Notes: generated by a model not told the origin, from the sequence alone. 64,000 nt of DNA from Sphingobacterium sp. GVS05A (GCF_019969845.1 NZ_JAHXYR010000008.1:62001-126000), one strand, 5' to 3'; counted from the first letter of the stretch, positions 50,499-60,084 are shown. A program made the numbers and translations.

Positions 50499-53400
50499 AT
50501 GTTAAAGTTTTTAAGTAAATTATTTGGAAGTAAATCCGAAAGAGATATCAAGGGGATTCAGCCAGTTGTAGAGCAAATCAAAGCTGAATATGATAAACTT
50601 TCAAATCTAACCAATGACGAGTTACGTGCCAAGACCGCTGACTTCAAAGAAAGAATTAAAAATTACCTTGCAGATATTGACCAAGAAATAGATACGCTTA
50701 AAAAAGAAGCGGATCAAGATGAGGACGATATGGCTAAAAAGACTTCTATTTATGAACAAGTAGACAAATTGTCGAAAGATCGTGATAAGAAGTTGGAAGA
50801 GGTATTGAAGGATATTTTACCAGAAGCATTTGCTGTGGTAAAGGAAACTTCAAGACGTTTGACAGAAAACGAAGAATTAGAAGTTACTGCCAGTGATTTT
50901 GACAGAGAGTTGGCTGTCTACAAGCCAAACGTTATTATCAATGGTGATAAAGCCATTTGGAAAAACAAATGGATGGCTGCTGGTACAGAGGTAACCTGGA
51001 ACATGGTACATTATGATGTACAGTTGATCGGTGGTATTGTATTACATAGCGGTAAGATTGCTGAGATGGCTACGGGTGAAGGTAAGACATTGGTCGGAAC
51101 TTTGCCAACCTATCTGAACGCACTTTCTGGACAAGGGGTGCATATCGTGACTGTGAATGATTATCTTGCTCGTCGTGACTCTGAATGGAACGCTCCATTA
51201 TTTGAATTCCACGGTTTATCCGTAGATTGTATCGATAAACATCAACCAAACTCGCCACAACGCCGTAAAGCTTACCAATCGGATATCGTATATGGTACCA
51301 ACAACGAATTTGGTTTCGACTATTTACGTGATAACATGGTTCAGACACCTGATGCATTAGTGCAAGGTAAATTGCATTTTGCCATGGTCGATGAGGTTGA
51401 CTCGGTTTTAATCGACGATGCCCGTACACCATTGATTATTTCAGGCCCAATCCCTCGTGGTGATCAACATGAGTTCTATCAATTGAAACCACGTATTGAG
51501 CGTTTGGTACATGTCCAAAAAGCTTATATCAATACCGTATTAAATGATGCTAAAAAAGCATTGGCTGCAGGTGATTCTGATGTAGAAGGTGGTGGCCTAG
51601 CTTTATTAAGAGCTTACAGAGGTCTACCTAAAAATAAAGCCTTAATCAAATTCTTGAGTGAAGGTGCTAATCGTTCTATCTTGCAAAAAGTAGAAAACTA
51701 CTATATGCAAGAGCAAAATAAAAATATGCCTAAAGTTGATGCTGAGCTTTATTTTGTCATCGATGAGAAGAACAATCAGGTTGAACTAACTGAAAAAGGT
51801 ATTGAATTGATCACAGCCACAGGAGAGGATCCTTCATTCTTTATTTTACCTGATGTAGGTACTGAGATCGCGGAAATTGAAAAGTCTTCGTTGACTTTGG
51901 AAGAAAAAGCCGCTCAGAAAGAAGACATGTTACGCGATTACTCTATTAAGGCTGATCGTATCCACTCGATCAATCAATTATTGAAAGCATATACCTTATT
52001 CGAGAATGATGTAGAATATATCGTTGATGAGGGTAAAGTGAAAATTGTCGATGAGCAAACAGGCCGTATTATGGATGGTCGTCGTTACTCGGACGGTTTA
52101 CACCAAGCTATTGAAGCGAAAGAAAATGTAAAAGTCGAAGATGCTACACAGACTTATGCGACGATTACATTACAAAACTACTTCCGGATGTACCACAAAC
52201 TTTCGGGGATGACCGGTACAGCTTCGACAGAAGCGGGAGAGCTTTGGGAAATCTACAAATTGGATGTTGTTGAAATCCCTACGAATCGTGGTATCCAACG
52301 TCATGACCAACAGGATTTTATTTATCGTACTGCACGTGAAAAATACAATGCGGTGGCGGAAGAAATCCAACGTCTGACAGAACAAGGTCGTCCTGTATTG
52401 GTTGGTACAACATCGGTAGAAATTTCCGAATTATTGAGTCGTATGCTTCAATTGCGGAAGATCAAACACAATGTCTTGAATGCGAAGTTGCACCAGAAAG
52501 AGGCCGATATCGTTGCAGAGGCTGGTCAACCGGGCCAAGTAACGATTGCTACGAATATGGCTGGTCGTGGTACCGATATTAAATTGACCGAGGTTGTTAA
52601 AAATGCAGGTGGTCTTGCGATTATTGGTACTGAGCGTCATGAATCGCGCCGTGTTGACCGTCAGTTACGTGGTCGTGCAGGTCGTCAAGGAGATCCAGGA
52701 TCATCACAATTCTTTGTTTCCCTGGAAGATAACTTAATGCGTCTATTTGCTTCTGAAAGAATCTCCAATATCATGGTAAAAATGGGTGTTGAAGAAGGCG
52801 AAGTGATGCAACATAGCATGTTGACCAAATCTATCGAGCGAGCACAACGTAAGGTTGAGGAGAACAACTTCGGTATTCGTAAACGTCTATTGGAATACGA
52901 TGACGTCATGAACTCCCAACGTACAGTAATCTATTCAAAACGTAAAAACGCGTTGTTCGGCGAACGTTTAGACGTGGATTTGAATAATATGATCTTTGAC
53001 GTTGCTGAAGAGATTGTTGCTGAAGCCAAAGAGCAAGGTAATTTTGAAGACTTCCAAATCGAAGTAATCCGTATTTTTGCGATTACTCCGGAAATTACTG
53101 CAGAAGAGTTTGCACAAGGTAAGATTGAAGGATTGACAGATCGTCTTTTCGAGCAAGCAATTAACGCTTACCATCATAAAATTGACGCTATTGGTGCATT
53201 GACTGTTCCAGTATTGAATAATGTGTATGCAGAACGTGGTCAGATTGTTGAAAATGTCGTTATTCCATTTACAGACGGTATCCGCGGTATCCAAGTTTCA
53301 GCGAATCTGAAAAAAGCAATTGAGACCAATGGTAAAGAGGTTTTCAAATCGTTTGAAAAAGGAATTGTCTTGGCATTGATCGACGAAGCATGGAAAGAGC

Positions 53401-53786
53401 ATTTACGTGAAATGGATGATCTAAAACAATCTGTTCAAAATGCTGTTTATGAACAAAAGGATCCGATTATTATCTATAAAATGGAAGCCTTTAACTTGTT
53501 CAAATCCATGTTGGCTGCTATGAACAAGGATGTCGTGAGCTTTATTTTCAAAGGTGAGATTCCTGGACAGGAAACAACTTCATTACAGGCTAGACAAGTA
53601 AATCAAGCTCCTGTAAAGACGATTGAAACAAAAGCAGAATTAGTTTCACCAACAGGAGTCAGTGAAGAAGATGTGAATGATGGACCGAAAGAACCTGTTC
53701 GTAACGAGAATACAGTAGGACGCAATGACGAATGTCCTTGTGGTTCAGGAAAAAAATATAAAAATTGCCACGGCGCAAATAACTAA
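50499..53786 (+). CDS. secA: Preprotein translocase ATPase SecA
   Basis: SecA drives secretory proteins through SecYEG. The 1095-residue length is large for SecA, as in Bacteroidota. Motifs are MLKFLSKLFGSKSERDIK at the start, Walker A MATGEGKTLVGTLPTYLNA near residue 190, FDYLRDNMV, the DEAD-like VDEVDSVLIDDARTPLIIS, GTDIKL preceded by NMAGR, and RQLRGRAGRQGDPG. The C-terminal zinc motif ends in CPCGSGKKYKNCHG. A PK-like insert of about 120 residues around 340-470 explains the extra length. The SPOR-domain gene follows after 20 bp. Confidence 0.98.
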   Translation: MLKFLSKLFGSKSERDIKGIQPVVEQIKAEYDKLSNLTNDELRAKTADFKERIKNYLADIDQEIDTLKKEADQDEDDMAKKTSIYEQVDKLSKDRDKKLEEVLKDILPEAFAVVKETSRRLTENEELEVTASDFDRELAVYKPNVIINGDKAIWKNKWMAAGTEVTWNMVHYDVQLIGGIVLHSGKIAEMATGEGKTLVGTLPTYLNALSGQGVHIVTVNDYLARRDSEWNAPLFEFHGLSVDCIDKHQPNSPQRRKAYQSDIVYGTNNEFGFDYLRDNMVQTPDALVQGKLHFAMVDEVDSVLIDDARTPLIISGPIPRGDQHEFYQLKPRIERLVHVQKAYINTVLNDAKKALAAGDSDVEGGGLALLRAYRGLPKNKALIKFLSEGANRSILQKVENYYMQEQNKNMPKVDAELYFVIDEKNNQVELTEKGIELITATGEDPSFFILPDVGTEIAEIEKSSLTLEEKAAQKEDMLRDYSIKADRIHSINQLLKAYTLFENDVEYIVDEGKVKIVDEQTGRIMDGRRYSDGLHQAIEAKENVKVEDATQTYATITLQNYFRMYHKLSGMTGTASTEAGELWEIYKLDVVEIPTNRGIQRHDQQDFIYRTAREKYNAVAEEIQRLTEQGRPVLVGTTSVEISELLSRMLQLRKIKHNVLNAKLHQKEADIVAEAGQPGQVTIATNMAGRGTDIKLTEVVKNAGGLAIIGTERHESRRVDRQLRGRAGRQGDPGSSQFFVSLEDNLMRLFASERISNIMVKMGVEEGEVMQHSMLTKSIERAQRKVEENNFGIRKRLLEYDDVMNSQRTVIYSKRKNALFGERLDVDLNNMIFDVAEEIVAEAKEQGNFEDFQIEVIRIFAITPEITAEEFAQGKIEGLTDRLFEQAINAYHHKIDAIGALTVPVLNNVYAERGQIVENVVIPFTDGIRGIQVSANLKKAIETNGKEVFKSFEKGIVLALIDEAWKEHLREMDDLKQSVQNAVYEQKDPIIIYKMEAFNLFKSMLAAMNKDVVSFIFKGEIPGQETTSLQARQVNQAPVKTIETKAELVSPTGVSEEDVNDGPKEPVRNENTVGRNDECPCGSGKKYKNCHGANN

Positions 53787-53806
53787 TCGATAAGAAAAGT
53801 TAAACT

Positions 53807-54265
53807 ATGCTGAAGAGAGGATTGATTTTCATACATGCACTTGTGCTATTTACGATCGTTAATGTAAAAGCGCAAGAAAAGGGTGGAGTTATTGTAACCA
53901 AAGATTCTTTGATTACACAGCTTCAAAATTTTAGGGCTGCCATGGGAATCAATCCTGTCGAAAGCAAAATCACAACGGTTCCTTCGAAACCAGTTGTACG
54001 TTCTGCTGCAACAAGAGTCAAAGTGAGAGGCTTTCGCGTACAGATCTTTGCTGGATCTAGTCGAAATCAAGCTTTTTCGGAGCAAACTCGTTTTCGGGGA
54101 ATGTATAAGGACGTTGATACCTATATCACCTATGATGAACCCAATTATCGTGTGAAGGTGGGCGACTTTAGAAGTCGTTCCGAAGCAAATGCGTTTATGC
54201 GTGAGCTACGTCAATATTTTAGTAACGTTTTCGTATTTTCAGAAAGCGTTTTTGTCTATCAATAA
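53807..54265 (+). CDS. SPOR domain-containing secreted protein
   Basis: A 152-residue protein with a signal peptide (LIFIHALVLFTIVNVKAQ). The C-terminal half is a SPOR domain: VKVRGFRVQIFAGSSRNQAF, then YITYDEPNYRVKVGDFRSRS and AFMRELRQYFSNVFV. SPOR domains bind denuded peptidoglycan glycans at division sites. The gene starts 20 bp after secA and ends 13 bp before the M20 amidohydrolase gene, so it belongs to that run. The divisome role is inferred from the domain only. Confidence 0.9.
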   Translation: MLKRGLIFIHALVLFTIVNVKAQEKGGVIVTKDSLITQLQNFRAAMGINPVESKITTVPSKPVVRSAATRVKVRGFRVQIFAGSSRNQAFSEQTRFRGMYKDVDTYITYDEPNYRVKVGDFRSRSEANAFMRELRQYFSNVFVFSESVFVYQ

Positions 54266-54278
54266 ATCAAACAACCTC

Positions 54279-55469
54279 ATGGCAAGTACGAAAGAAAAAG
54301 TCCTGGCCTTAGCCCATCAATATTTTGAAGATACAGTCGCTAACCGTAGACACCTTCATCAAAATCCTGAACTTTCCTTTGAAGAGCATAATACTTCGGC
54401 ATTTGTAAAGGCGCAGCTGGATCAATTAGGCATTCCTTACGAAGTAAAAGCAGATACGGGTATTGTAGCTCTAATTAAAGGTGAACTCCCTTCAGATGAA
54501 GTAATCGCATTGCGAGGGGATATGGATGCATTACCTATTCAGGAAGTCGAAGGACGACCTTATGGATCCAATAACCCAGGCGTCATGCACGCTTGTGGCC
54601 ATGATGTACATACATCCTCGCTTTTGGGAACTGCGAAGATATTACATAGCTTGAAAGCTGAATTTGGCGGTACAGTAAAGTTAATCTTTCAGCCAGGCGA
54701 AGAACGTTTACCCGGAGGAGCATCCATTATGATCAAAGAAGGAGCACTTCAAAATCCAGCACCTTCTGCTATAGTAGGTCAACATGTAATGCCGTTTATC
54801 GAAGTCGGCAAAGTCGGATTTCGTGAAGGGAAATATATGGCTTCCTGTGACGAGTTATTTATGACCGTTAAAGGAAGAGGAGGGCACGGAGCACATCCAC
54901 ATCAGAATATTGATCCGATTGTGATCACAGCACATATTATTACAGCTTTACAACAGATAGCAAGCCGCTTTGCAGATCCGCGTACACCGACGGTTTTGTC
55001 TTTTGGCAAAATCATCGCTAACGGTGCAACAAATATTATTCCTGACCAGGTTTATCTCGAGGGTACATTCCGCACATTCGATGAGCAATGGCGTGCTGAA
55101 GCACATGAGAAGATGGTAAAAATGGCTGTCGGAATCGCTGAAAGTATGGGTGCTACCTGTGATTTTGAGGTTCGCAAAGGCTATCCATTTTTGATCAATG
55201 AGCCTGAACTGACGAAGAGTGCGCGTGCTTTTGCGGAGGAATATCTTGGAAAAGAGAATGTCGTGGATTTAGATCTTTGGCCTGCTGCCGAAGATTTTTC
55301 CTACTACTCACAAGAAATCAATGCTTGTTTCTACCGACTGGGCACAGGAAATAAAGTGAAAGGAATAACTTCTGCGGTTCATACACCAACCTTTGATGTT
55401 GACGAGTCCTCGTTGGAGATCAGTACAGGGTTAATGGCGTATATCACTTTGCGCAGATTAGGCTATTAG
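54279..55469 (+). CDS. M20 family amidohydrolase
   Basis: A 396-residue metallo-amidohydrolase of the hippurate-hydrolase / IAA-amino-acid hydrolase type. The ATG 54279 (MASTKEKVLALAHQYFED) is preferred; an upstream frame overlaps the SPOR gene and adds no family residues. Motifs are RRHLHQNPELSFEEHNTSAF, ALRGDMDALPIQE, HACGHDVHTSSLLGTAK (metal ligands), FQPGEERLPGGASIMIKEGA, GGHGAHPHQNIDP and AAEDFSYYSQEI. It hydrolyses N-acyl amino acids or related amides; the substrate is not clear. No signal peptide, so cytoplasmic. Confidence 0.93.
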   Translation: MASTKEKVLALAHQYFEDTVANRRHLHQNPELSFEEHNTSAFVKAQLDQLGIPYEVKADTGIVALIKGELPSDEVIALRGDMDALPIQEVEGRPYGSNNPGVMHACGHDVHTSSLLGTAKILHSLKAEFGGTVKLIFQPGEERLPGGASIMIKEGALQNPAPSAIVGQHVMPFIEVGKVGFREGKYMASCDELFMTVKGRGGHGAHPHQNIDPIVITAHIITALQQIASRFADPRTPTVLSFGKIIANGATNIIPDQVYLEGTFRTFDEQWRAEAHEKMVKMAVGIAESMGATCDFEVRKGYPFLINEPELTKSARAFAEEYLGKENVVDLDLWPAAEDFSYYSQEINACFYRLGTGNKVKGITSAVHTPTFDVDESSLEISTGLMAYITLRRLGY

Positions 55470-55478
55470 ATCTTTAGT

Positions 55479-56051
55479 ATGTCATCACATCATATCGTTC
55501 GTGAGAACCAGGAGCCAGCTCTGCTGATTGAAGACTTTTTTCTCATAGACGAAGAAGATTTGGGGCAATTGCTTGAATGGAGTCCAACAATTGTTATAGA
55601 AAACAATATGGTTGATCCATTGGACGCTAGAGGGTACAAGTTTGATATTGTTTTTGCGCAGACCCCAGCGAATCAAGCACAGGAGAATTTAAAAGTAATT
55701 CCATATATCGATAATTTTTTGCAATCAGCCCTTGGCTATCTCATTAAACATCAGTATAAGGCGGTCAATATTATTACGGATCAAATAGGTCTTGCACGCT
55801 ATCAACACTATTTGGATCTGATTAATGTGGTCTTGTTAGCTAAGGGGGTACGCTACTATTTTGTCACTACCGGTTTTACAAAATGGAAAACAGGGGGTGA
55901 ACAGCTAAAAATAGATTCCCAAAGTGAAGAAATCACGACAGAGGGGCTTCGAAAAATTGGTGAAGATCTTTATGAAACAGTGGCGGATGGTTTATTTACC
56001 CTCAGATTTTTGAAATCAAAATATATTTTAATAGGAGAGACAATCTCATGA
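55479..56051 (+). CDS. Conserved protein, possibly thiamine-pyrophosphokinase-related
   Basis: A 190-residue soluble protein starting MSSHHIVRENQEPALLIEDF and including LGQLLEWSPTIVIENN. I have a memory that Bacteroidota proteins with this start are annotated as thiamine pyrophosphokinase, but the usual D-x-D-S substrate motif of that enzyme is not evident here, so I leave the function open. The C-terminal half has no clear catalytic motif. It lies 9 bp after the M20 gene and overlaps the GNAT gene by 4 bp, so it is in the same run. thiL, 30 kb away, is the only other thiamine-phosphate enzyme in the window besides dxs. Confidence 0.55.
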   Translation: MSSHHIVRENQEPALLIEDFFLIDEEDLGQLLEWSPTIVIENNMVDPLDARGYKFDIVFAQTPANQAQENLKVIPYIDNFLQSALGYLIKHQYKAVNIITDQIGLARYQHYLDLINVVLLAKGVRYYFVTTGFTKWKTGGEQLKIDSQSEEITTEGLRKIGEDLYETVADGLFTLRFLKSKYILIGETIS

Positions 56052-56548
56052 TAACAATAGAATTAGCCGAACAGACAGATATCCGTAGCATTTCTAATAT
56101 GGCACATATTATATGGCCTGATGCTTATGGAGAAATACTTTCAAAAGACCAGATTGATTTTATGCTGGAGAAAAGCTATACCATTGAGGGCTTAGCGGAA
56201 GGAATGGTAGGTGGACAGTTCTTTTATATTCTGAAGGAAGACGGTATTGGCCAAGGTTTTGTTGCATTGAAAACTCTTGCAGATAAACTTCGTATTGAAA
56301 AGCTCTATTTGATGCCCAATGTACAGGGAAAAGGTTTTGGGAAAGCATTGATTGACTTTGCTATCGAAAAAGCGAAAGTCAAAGGCAAGGATATTTTGGA
56401 ACTCAATGTCAATAGAAATAACCCTGCTTACCATTTCTATTTAAAGCAGGGTTTTCAGGTTACCGAAACTGTTGATATTCCCTATTATGACTATGTGCTC
56501 AATGACTATGTCATGCAGCTGGCAATAGATCGTACAGCGTCTTCCTAG
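56048..56548 (+). CDS. GNAT family N-acetyltransferase
   Basis: A 166-residue acetyltransferase. The acetyl-CoA binding motif is LEKLYLMPNVQGKGFGKALI (seen as KLYLMPNVQGKGFGKALIDF), near residues 85-103. It is followed by ELNVNRNNPAYHFYLKQGF, the motif B region. The beginning ITIELAEQTDIRSISNMAH is the usual strand-helix start. The acceptor substrate cannot be told. Its first four bases overlap the preceding gene and its last four bases overlap the end of the convergent M28 peptidase gene. Confidence 0.9.
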   Translation: MITIELAEQTDIRSISNMAHIIWPDAYGEILSKDQIDFMLEKSYTIEGLAEGMVGGQFFYILKEDGIGQGFVALKTLADKLRIEKLYLMPNVQGKGFGKALIDFAIEKAKVKGKDILELNVNRNNPAYHFYLKQGFQVTETVDIPYYDYVLNDYVMQLAIDRTASS

Positions 56549-57849
56549 TCTTTTAATTTTTCCACACGCGAAGGAGTTTGCTTGCCTTCTACAATACCTG
56601 AAGCTCCAATTGCAATCGCTTCGATACTGGAGATAATATTTTGAACGTTTAATGTAGCTACTTCATCCTTTACTGTGTGGTAATACTCATCTTTATCCAT
56701 TTGAGAAGTCGAGAATGAATGCGCAGGAACACCTTTTGCGGCTAACACAGCATTATCACTTCGATAGAATAAATTTTGCTTTATATAAGGATCTGAATAA
56801 AATTTGAAAGTTGTGTTATTTAGGTTTTCTTGCATTAATTTGCCTAAATCGGATTGATCATATCCTGTTATATAGACCGTATTGGGACCAAATTTTGAAT
56901 CTTTTCCGATCATTTCCATGTTGATCATTGCTACGACCTGATCTGCATTGATGTGATTAGAAAAATATTTGGAACCATACATGCCGAGCTCTTCTGCTGT
57001 AAATGCCACAAAAATAAGCGTCCTTTCATTGTTGTTTTTCTTTTTATAGTAGTCTGCAAGTGTCAACATCGCTGTTACTCCCGAAGCATCGTCATCTGCT
57101 CCATTGGCAATCGAGTCCTGTCCAACAGCAGGTAATATGCCGATATGGTCATAATGGCCGGAGAAAATTACATATTCATTTGGTTTACTTTTTCCGGGGA
57201 TAACTCCCGCAACATTAAAAAGTGGAAAGTTTTGAAGGTTCCGTTCAATATGAATGTGGAATGTTTTTGGTTTTTCTTTTGTCAGCAGATAAACTATTGA
57301 GGGTTTTTGTATACTCGAATCTTCAATAAACTTGGGATTGCTGAGCATTTGGCCAAAACGAACAAAAGAGGCTTCAAAGGATGGATCTACTAGTACAAGC
57401 GTATTTTCCTTGGATAGGGACTGTTCCCGAAAGGCTTGGGCGAAATCCGCATCCGATGTAATATTAACGATTTTAATGGGACTCTTATCATCCCATTTGA
57501 GGTCCACATGGTTCCCAAGCGATATGATATGCTCAGCAGGAATTGTCTTTTTATTTATAGTTGCAGTATTGCTTTTTGGCGAGAGTTTGTCCAGTTGGAA
57601 TGACTGTCTGAAAGATTCTTCCGCATAAGGTTTGAGTCCTATTTTTTTCATTTCTCCGGCGATAAAATCTGCTGCAGGCTCGATGTCTTTTGTCAAAGCC
57701 GATCTTCCACGCATATCATCTGAAGCCAAGGTATTTAAGATACGGCTCACGTCCTGACGTTGCTGTTCGGAAATTACTTGCTGTCCAAATGTCATGGAAG
57801 ATAGCGCAATTAACGATAAGGCTAAAAATATTTTAGGTGCTGATTTCAT
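56545..57849 (-). CDS. Secreted M28 family metallopeptidase
   Basis: A 434-residue protein with a signal peptide (LIALSSMTFGQ). The M28 (aminopeptidase) signs are FSGHYDHIG, NGADDDASGVTAMLTLADYY and FTAEELGMYGSKYF with the catalytic Glu, then INMEMIGK and RSDNAVLAAKGVPAHSFSTS. The metal ligands H, D, E, D and H can all be placed. A PA-like domain is probable in the first half, around residues 110-200. It is monocistronic and convergent with the GNAT gene, with a 4-bp overlap of the two stops and no separate terminator. Confidence 0.92.
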   Translation of the reverse strand: MKSAPKIFLALSLIALSSMTFGQQVISEQQRQDVSRILNTLASDDMRGRSALTKDIEPAADFIAGEMKKIGLKPYAEESFRQSFQLDKLSPKSNTATINKKTIPAEHIISLGNHVDLKWDDKSPIKIVNITSDADFAQAFREQSLSKENTLVLVDPSFEASFVRFGQMLSNPKFIEDSSIQKPSIVYLLTKEKPKTFHIHIERNLQNFPLFNVAGVIPGKSKPNEYVIFSGHYDHIGILPAVGQDSIANGADDDASGVTAMLTLADYYKKKNNNERTLIFVAFTAEELGMYGSKYFSNHINADQVVAMINMEMIGKDSKFGPNTVYITGYDQSDLGKLMQENLNNTTFKFYSDPYIKQNLFYRSDNAVLAAKGVPAHSFSTSQMDKDEYYHTVKDEVATLNVQNIISSIEAIAIGASGIVEGKQTPSRVEKLKD

Positions 57850-58013
57850 AAAGTTAGTAATGTTCGGATGAAGATAATGATTTCGCCTGTAATTTTAGCG
57901 TAAATTTGTAGTCCCTTAGCATAAACCCATATCATCTTTATGCTAAGGTCATGAAAGTTGAAATGGAAGATGTTAATGAGTTCCGAGAAAAGATGCTTTC
58001 AATAAAATTGTAG

Positions 58014-58021
58014 TATATTTG
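58014..58021 (+). promoter_or_regulatory. Putative -7 box of the rhodanese operon
   Basis: TATATTTG matches TAnnTTTG exactly and lies 18 bp before the rhodanese ATG at 58040. The -33 element is not obvious. Confidence 0.45.
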
Positions 58022-58039
58022 GGTATAAATTATTTGACA

Positions 58040-58354
58040 ATGAAAGAAGTATCTGTACAAGAATTAAAGAGCAAGATCGATAATAACGAAGATTTTCAAT
58101 TGATTGATGTGCGTGAATCATTTGAATACGAAGTTTCAAATTTGGAAGGTTTAAATATTCCACTTTCAGGAATTTTGATCGAGTCCGATAAGATTGCGAA
58201 GGATAAACCAGTTATCGTTCAATGTCGTTCTGGAAAACGTTCAGCACAGGCAATTATGTTGTTGGAGCAGCAAGGATTTGATAACCTAGCAAATTTAAAA
58301 GGCGGCATCTTGGCATGGAAAGAGGAAATCGATCCAGAGTTAGACGTTTATTAA
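58040..58354 (+). CDS. Rhodanese-like domain protein
   Basis: A 104-residue single rhodanese domain, read from ATG 58040. It has LIDVRESFEYEVSNLEGLN and the active-site loop VQCRSGKRSAQAIMLL with Cys near residue 62. The domain ends with ANLKGGILAWKEEIDP. Such proteins carry sulfane sulfur as a persulfide on the catalytic Cys. It leads a three-gene run, with two small membrane-protein genes following after 1 bp each. The membrane partners might link sulfur handling to the membrane, which is only a guess. Confidence 0.9.
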   Translation: MKEVSVQELKSKIDNNEDFQLIDVRESFEYEVSNLEGLNIPLSGILIESDKIAKDKPVIVQCRSGKRSAQAIMLLEQQGFDNLANLKGGILAWKEEIDPELDVY

Positions 58355-58355
58355 T

Positions 58356-58652
58356 ATGAAAAACTTGGAGCATCAGACTAAACAAGCTTTCTTGTTTAGT
58401 CTTGCTTTTTATATCGTAGCCTTATTAACTCGGCTCTTAAATCTAGGTATCTTTCCCGTATTAGGTAGTCTCTCTATTTTATTGTCTCTTTTATGGGTGA
58501 TATTGGCCTTGCGGGAAATTATGCTTTCCAGGACCATTTCCAATGGTGAGCGGATGTTGATGGCATTGGCTATCGTACTGCTTAATATTATCGGTGGAAT
58601 TTTCTATTTCTTTGTGTGGCGACCACGTGTATTGGGATTAACAAAAAAGTAA
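58356..58652 (+). CDS. Small membrane protein, function unknown
   Basis: A 98-residue protein with hydrophobic segments near residues 12-30, 36-52 and 68-88. The end carries a VWRPRVLGLTKK tail with positive charges, suggesting a cytoplasmic C-terminus. No family is recognised. It starts one base after the rhodanese stop and ends one base before the next gene, so it is surely in the same operon. Confidence 0.65.
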   Translation: MKNLEHQTKQAFLFSLAFYIVALLTRLLNLGIFPVLGSLSILLSLLWVILALREIMLSRTISNGERMLMALAIVLLNIIGGIFYFFVWRPRVLGLTKK

Positions 58653-58653
58653 C

Positions 58654-58896
58654 ATGACAAAATATTTTATACTGAATATAGTATTAAACCTAGCCATTGT
58701 ATTTTTGGCGTATTGTGGATTTGAGGGGTATAAAGCCGGAAATATGTTGGTGACAGGACTGTCTATCGCATTTTTGGTTGTTCTGATTTACCTTAAGGTT
58801 GTCTTAAGCAAGCGGATAAAAGTCGTTATCCAAGAAAAGGACCGTGAAAAAAAGCAGGAATATGCTGCTAAGCAAGCAAAGGGAAAAAATAAATAG
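58654..58896 (+). CDS. Small membrane protein with Lys-rich tail, function unknown
   Basis: An 80-residue protein with two hydrophobic segments (about residues 4-20 and 30-48) and a strongly basic, charged tail (EKDREKKQEYAAKQAKGKNK). It is the last gene of the rhodanese run and is followed by a bidirectional terminator. The family is unknown. Confidence 0.65.
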   Translation: MTKYFILNIVLNLAIVFLAYCGFEGYKAGNMLVTGLSIAFLVVLIYLKVVLSKRIKVVIQEKDREKKQEYAAKQAKGKNK

Positions 58897-58922
58897 GAGC
58901 GAGTTTCTTACTTATTACATAC

Positions 58923-58958
58923 AAAAAGAGCAGAAAACGATCGTCTTCTGCTCTTTTT
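58923..58958. terminator. Bidirectional terminator between the rhodanese run and gcvT
   Basis: AAAGAGCAGAA at 58925-58935 pairs perfectly with 58946-58956 and is flanked by A and T runs. It can stop the plus-strand run (ending 58896) and the convergent gcvT (ending 58979). Confidence 0.9.
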
Positions 58959-58978
58959 TATATTATCTACACCTGTTC

Positions 58979-60061
58979 TTATTTTACAAATGGAGGTTTC
59001 GTTACTTTCGCTTTAACTTTTTGATTACGGATATGGATAAAAATATCTGTACCGTCTTTTGCAAATGCAGTATCTACGTAACCCAAACCTACCGATTTTT
59101 TCAATGTTGGAGATTGCGTTCCCGAAGTAACACGGCCAATCACATTGCCATCAGCATCTACGATCTCATAATCATGACGCGGAATACCTCTGTCGATCAT
59201 TTCAAAACCAACTAGTTTCTTTTTAAGTCCAGCTTCTTTTTCAGCTTTAAGAGCAGCGGAATTTACAAAGTCTTTTGTAAACTTAGTTACCCAACCTAAG
59301 CCAGCCTCTAAAGGAGAGGTATTGTCGTCGATATCATTTCCATAAAGGCAGAAACCCATTTCTAGACGTAGCGTATCACGAGCACCCAATCCGATAGGTT
59401 TAATTCCGTAAGCTTTTCCAGCTTCAAAAATAGCATCCCAAACTTTCTGAGCATCTTCATTGGCAACATAAATTTCGAAACCACCTGCACCAGTATAGCC
59501 AGTTGCCGATACCAATACGTTATCTACTCCCGCAAAAGTACCTTTAGCAAAGGTGTAATATTCCATTGGGGCAAGTTCGATATCTGTCAGCGATTGTAAA
59601 GCATCCGCTGCTTTAGGTCCTTGAACAGCAAATAAAGAAGTTTGGTCAGAAATATTTTTCATTTCTACACCATCGGTATTGTATTTGGAAATCCAGTTCC
59701 AGTCTTTTTCGATATTGGATGCATTGACAACCAAAAAATAGGTGTTATCGTCTATGCGGTAAGTTAGGAAATCGTCTACTACACCGCCCGTTTCATTCGG
59801 AATATAAGCATATTGAACTTTACCGTCATATAATTTCGATACATCGTTGGAAGAGATTTTTTGAAGAAGATCCAGGGCCTTTTCTCCTTTAAGGATGAAT
59901 TCGCCCATGTGACTTACATCAAAAACTCCTACACCTGTACGAACTGTTTCGTGCTCATCATTGATACCGGTATATTGCACTGGCATGTTGAAGCCTGCGA
60001 AGGGAACCATCTTTGCTCCTAAAGCAATGTGTGTCTCCGAAAGGGCAGTATTTTTTAACAT
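58979..60061 (-). CDS. gcvT: Aminomethyltransferase (glycine cleavage T protein)
   Basis: GcvT transfers the methylene group from the H-protein-bound aminomethyl to tetrahydrofolate, releasing ammonia. The 360-residue protein has the full domain: KMVPFAGFNMPVQYTGINDEH at the start, GVFDVSHMGEFILKG, the SNDVSKL segment, ATGYTGAGGFEIYV and the LGARDTLRLEMGFCLYGNDI motif with folate-binding residues, and a C-terminal barrel with GRVTSGTQSPTLKKSVGLGY. A perfect TAAATTTG box is on the minus strand at 60085-60092. The partner gcvH is at the window's start. Confidence 0.97.
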   Translation of the reverse strand: MLKNTALSETHIALGAKMVPFAGFNMPVQYTGINDEHETVRTGVGVFDVSHMGEFILKGEKALDLLQKISSNDVSKLYDGKVQYAYIPNETGGVVDDFLTYRIDDNTYFLVVNASNIEKDWNWISKYNTDGVEMKNISDQTSLFAVQGPKAADALQSLTDIELAPMEYYTFAKGTFAGVDNVLVSATGYTGAGGFEIYVANEDAQKVWDAIFEAGKAYGIKPIGLGARDTLRLEMGFCLYGNDIDDNTSPLEAGLGWVTKFTKDFVNSAALKAEKEAGLKKKLVGFEMIDRGIPRHDYEIVDADGNVIGRVTSGTQSPTLKKSVGLGYVDTAFAKDGTDIFIHIRNQKVKAKVTKPPFVK

Positions 60062-60084
60062 AAAAATTAAGTTTTAATCAGTTG

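Noticed and set aside
58622..58637. CACGTG within a coding region as another parS
   Set aside because: Only the central hexamer matches; the flanking bases do not fit the parS arms.
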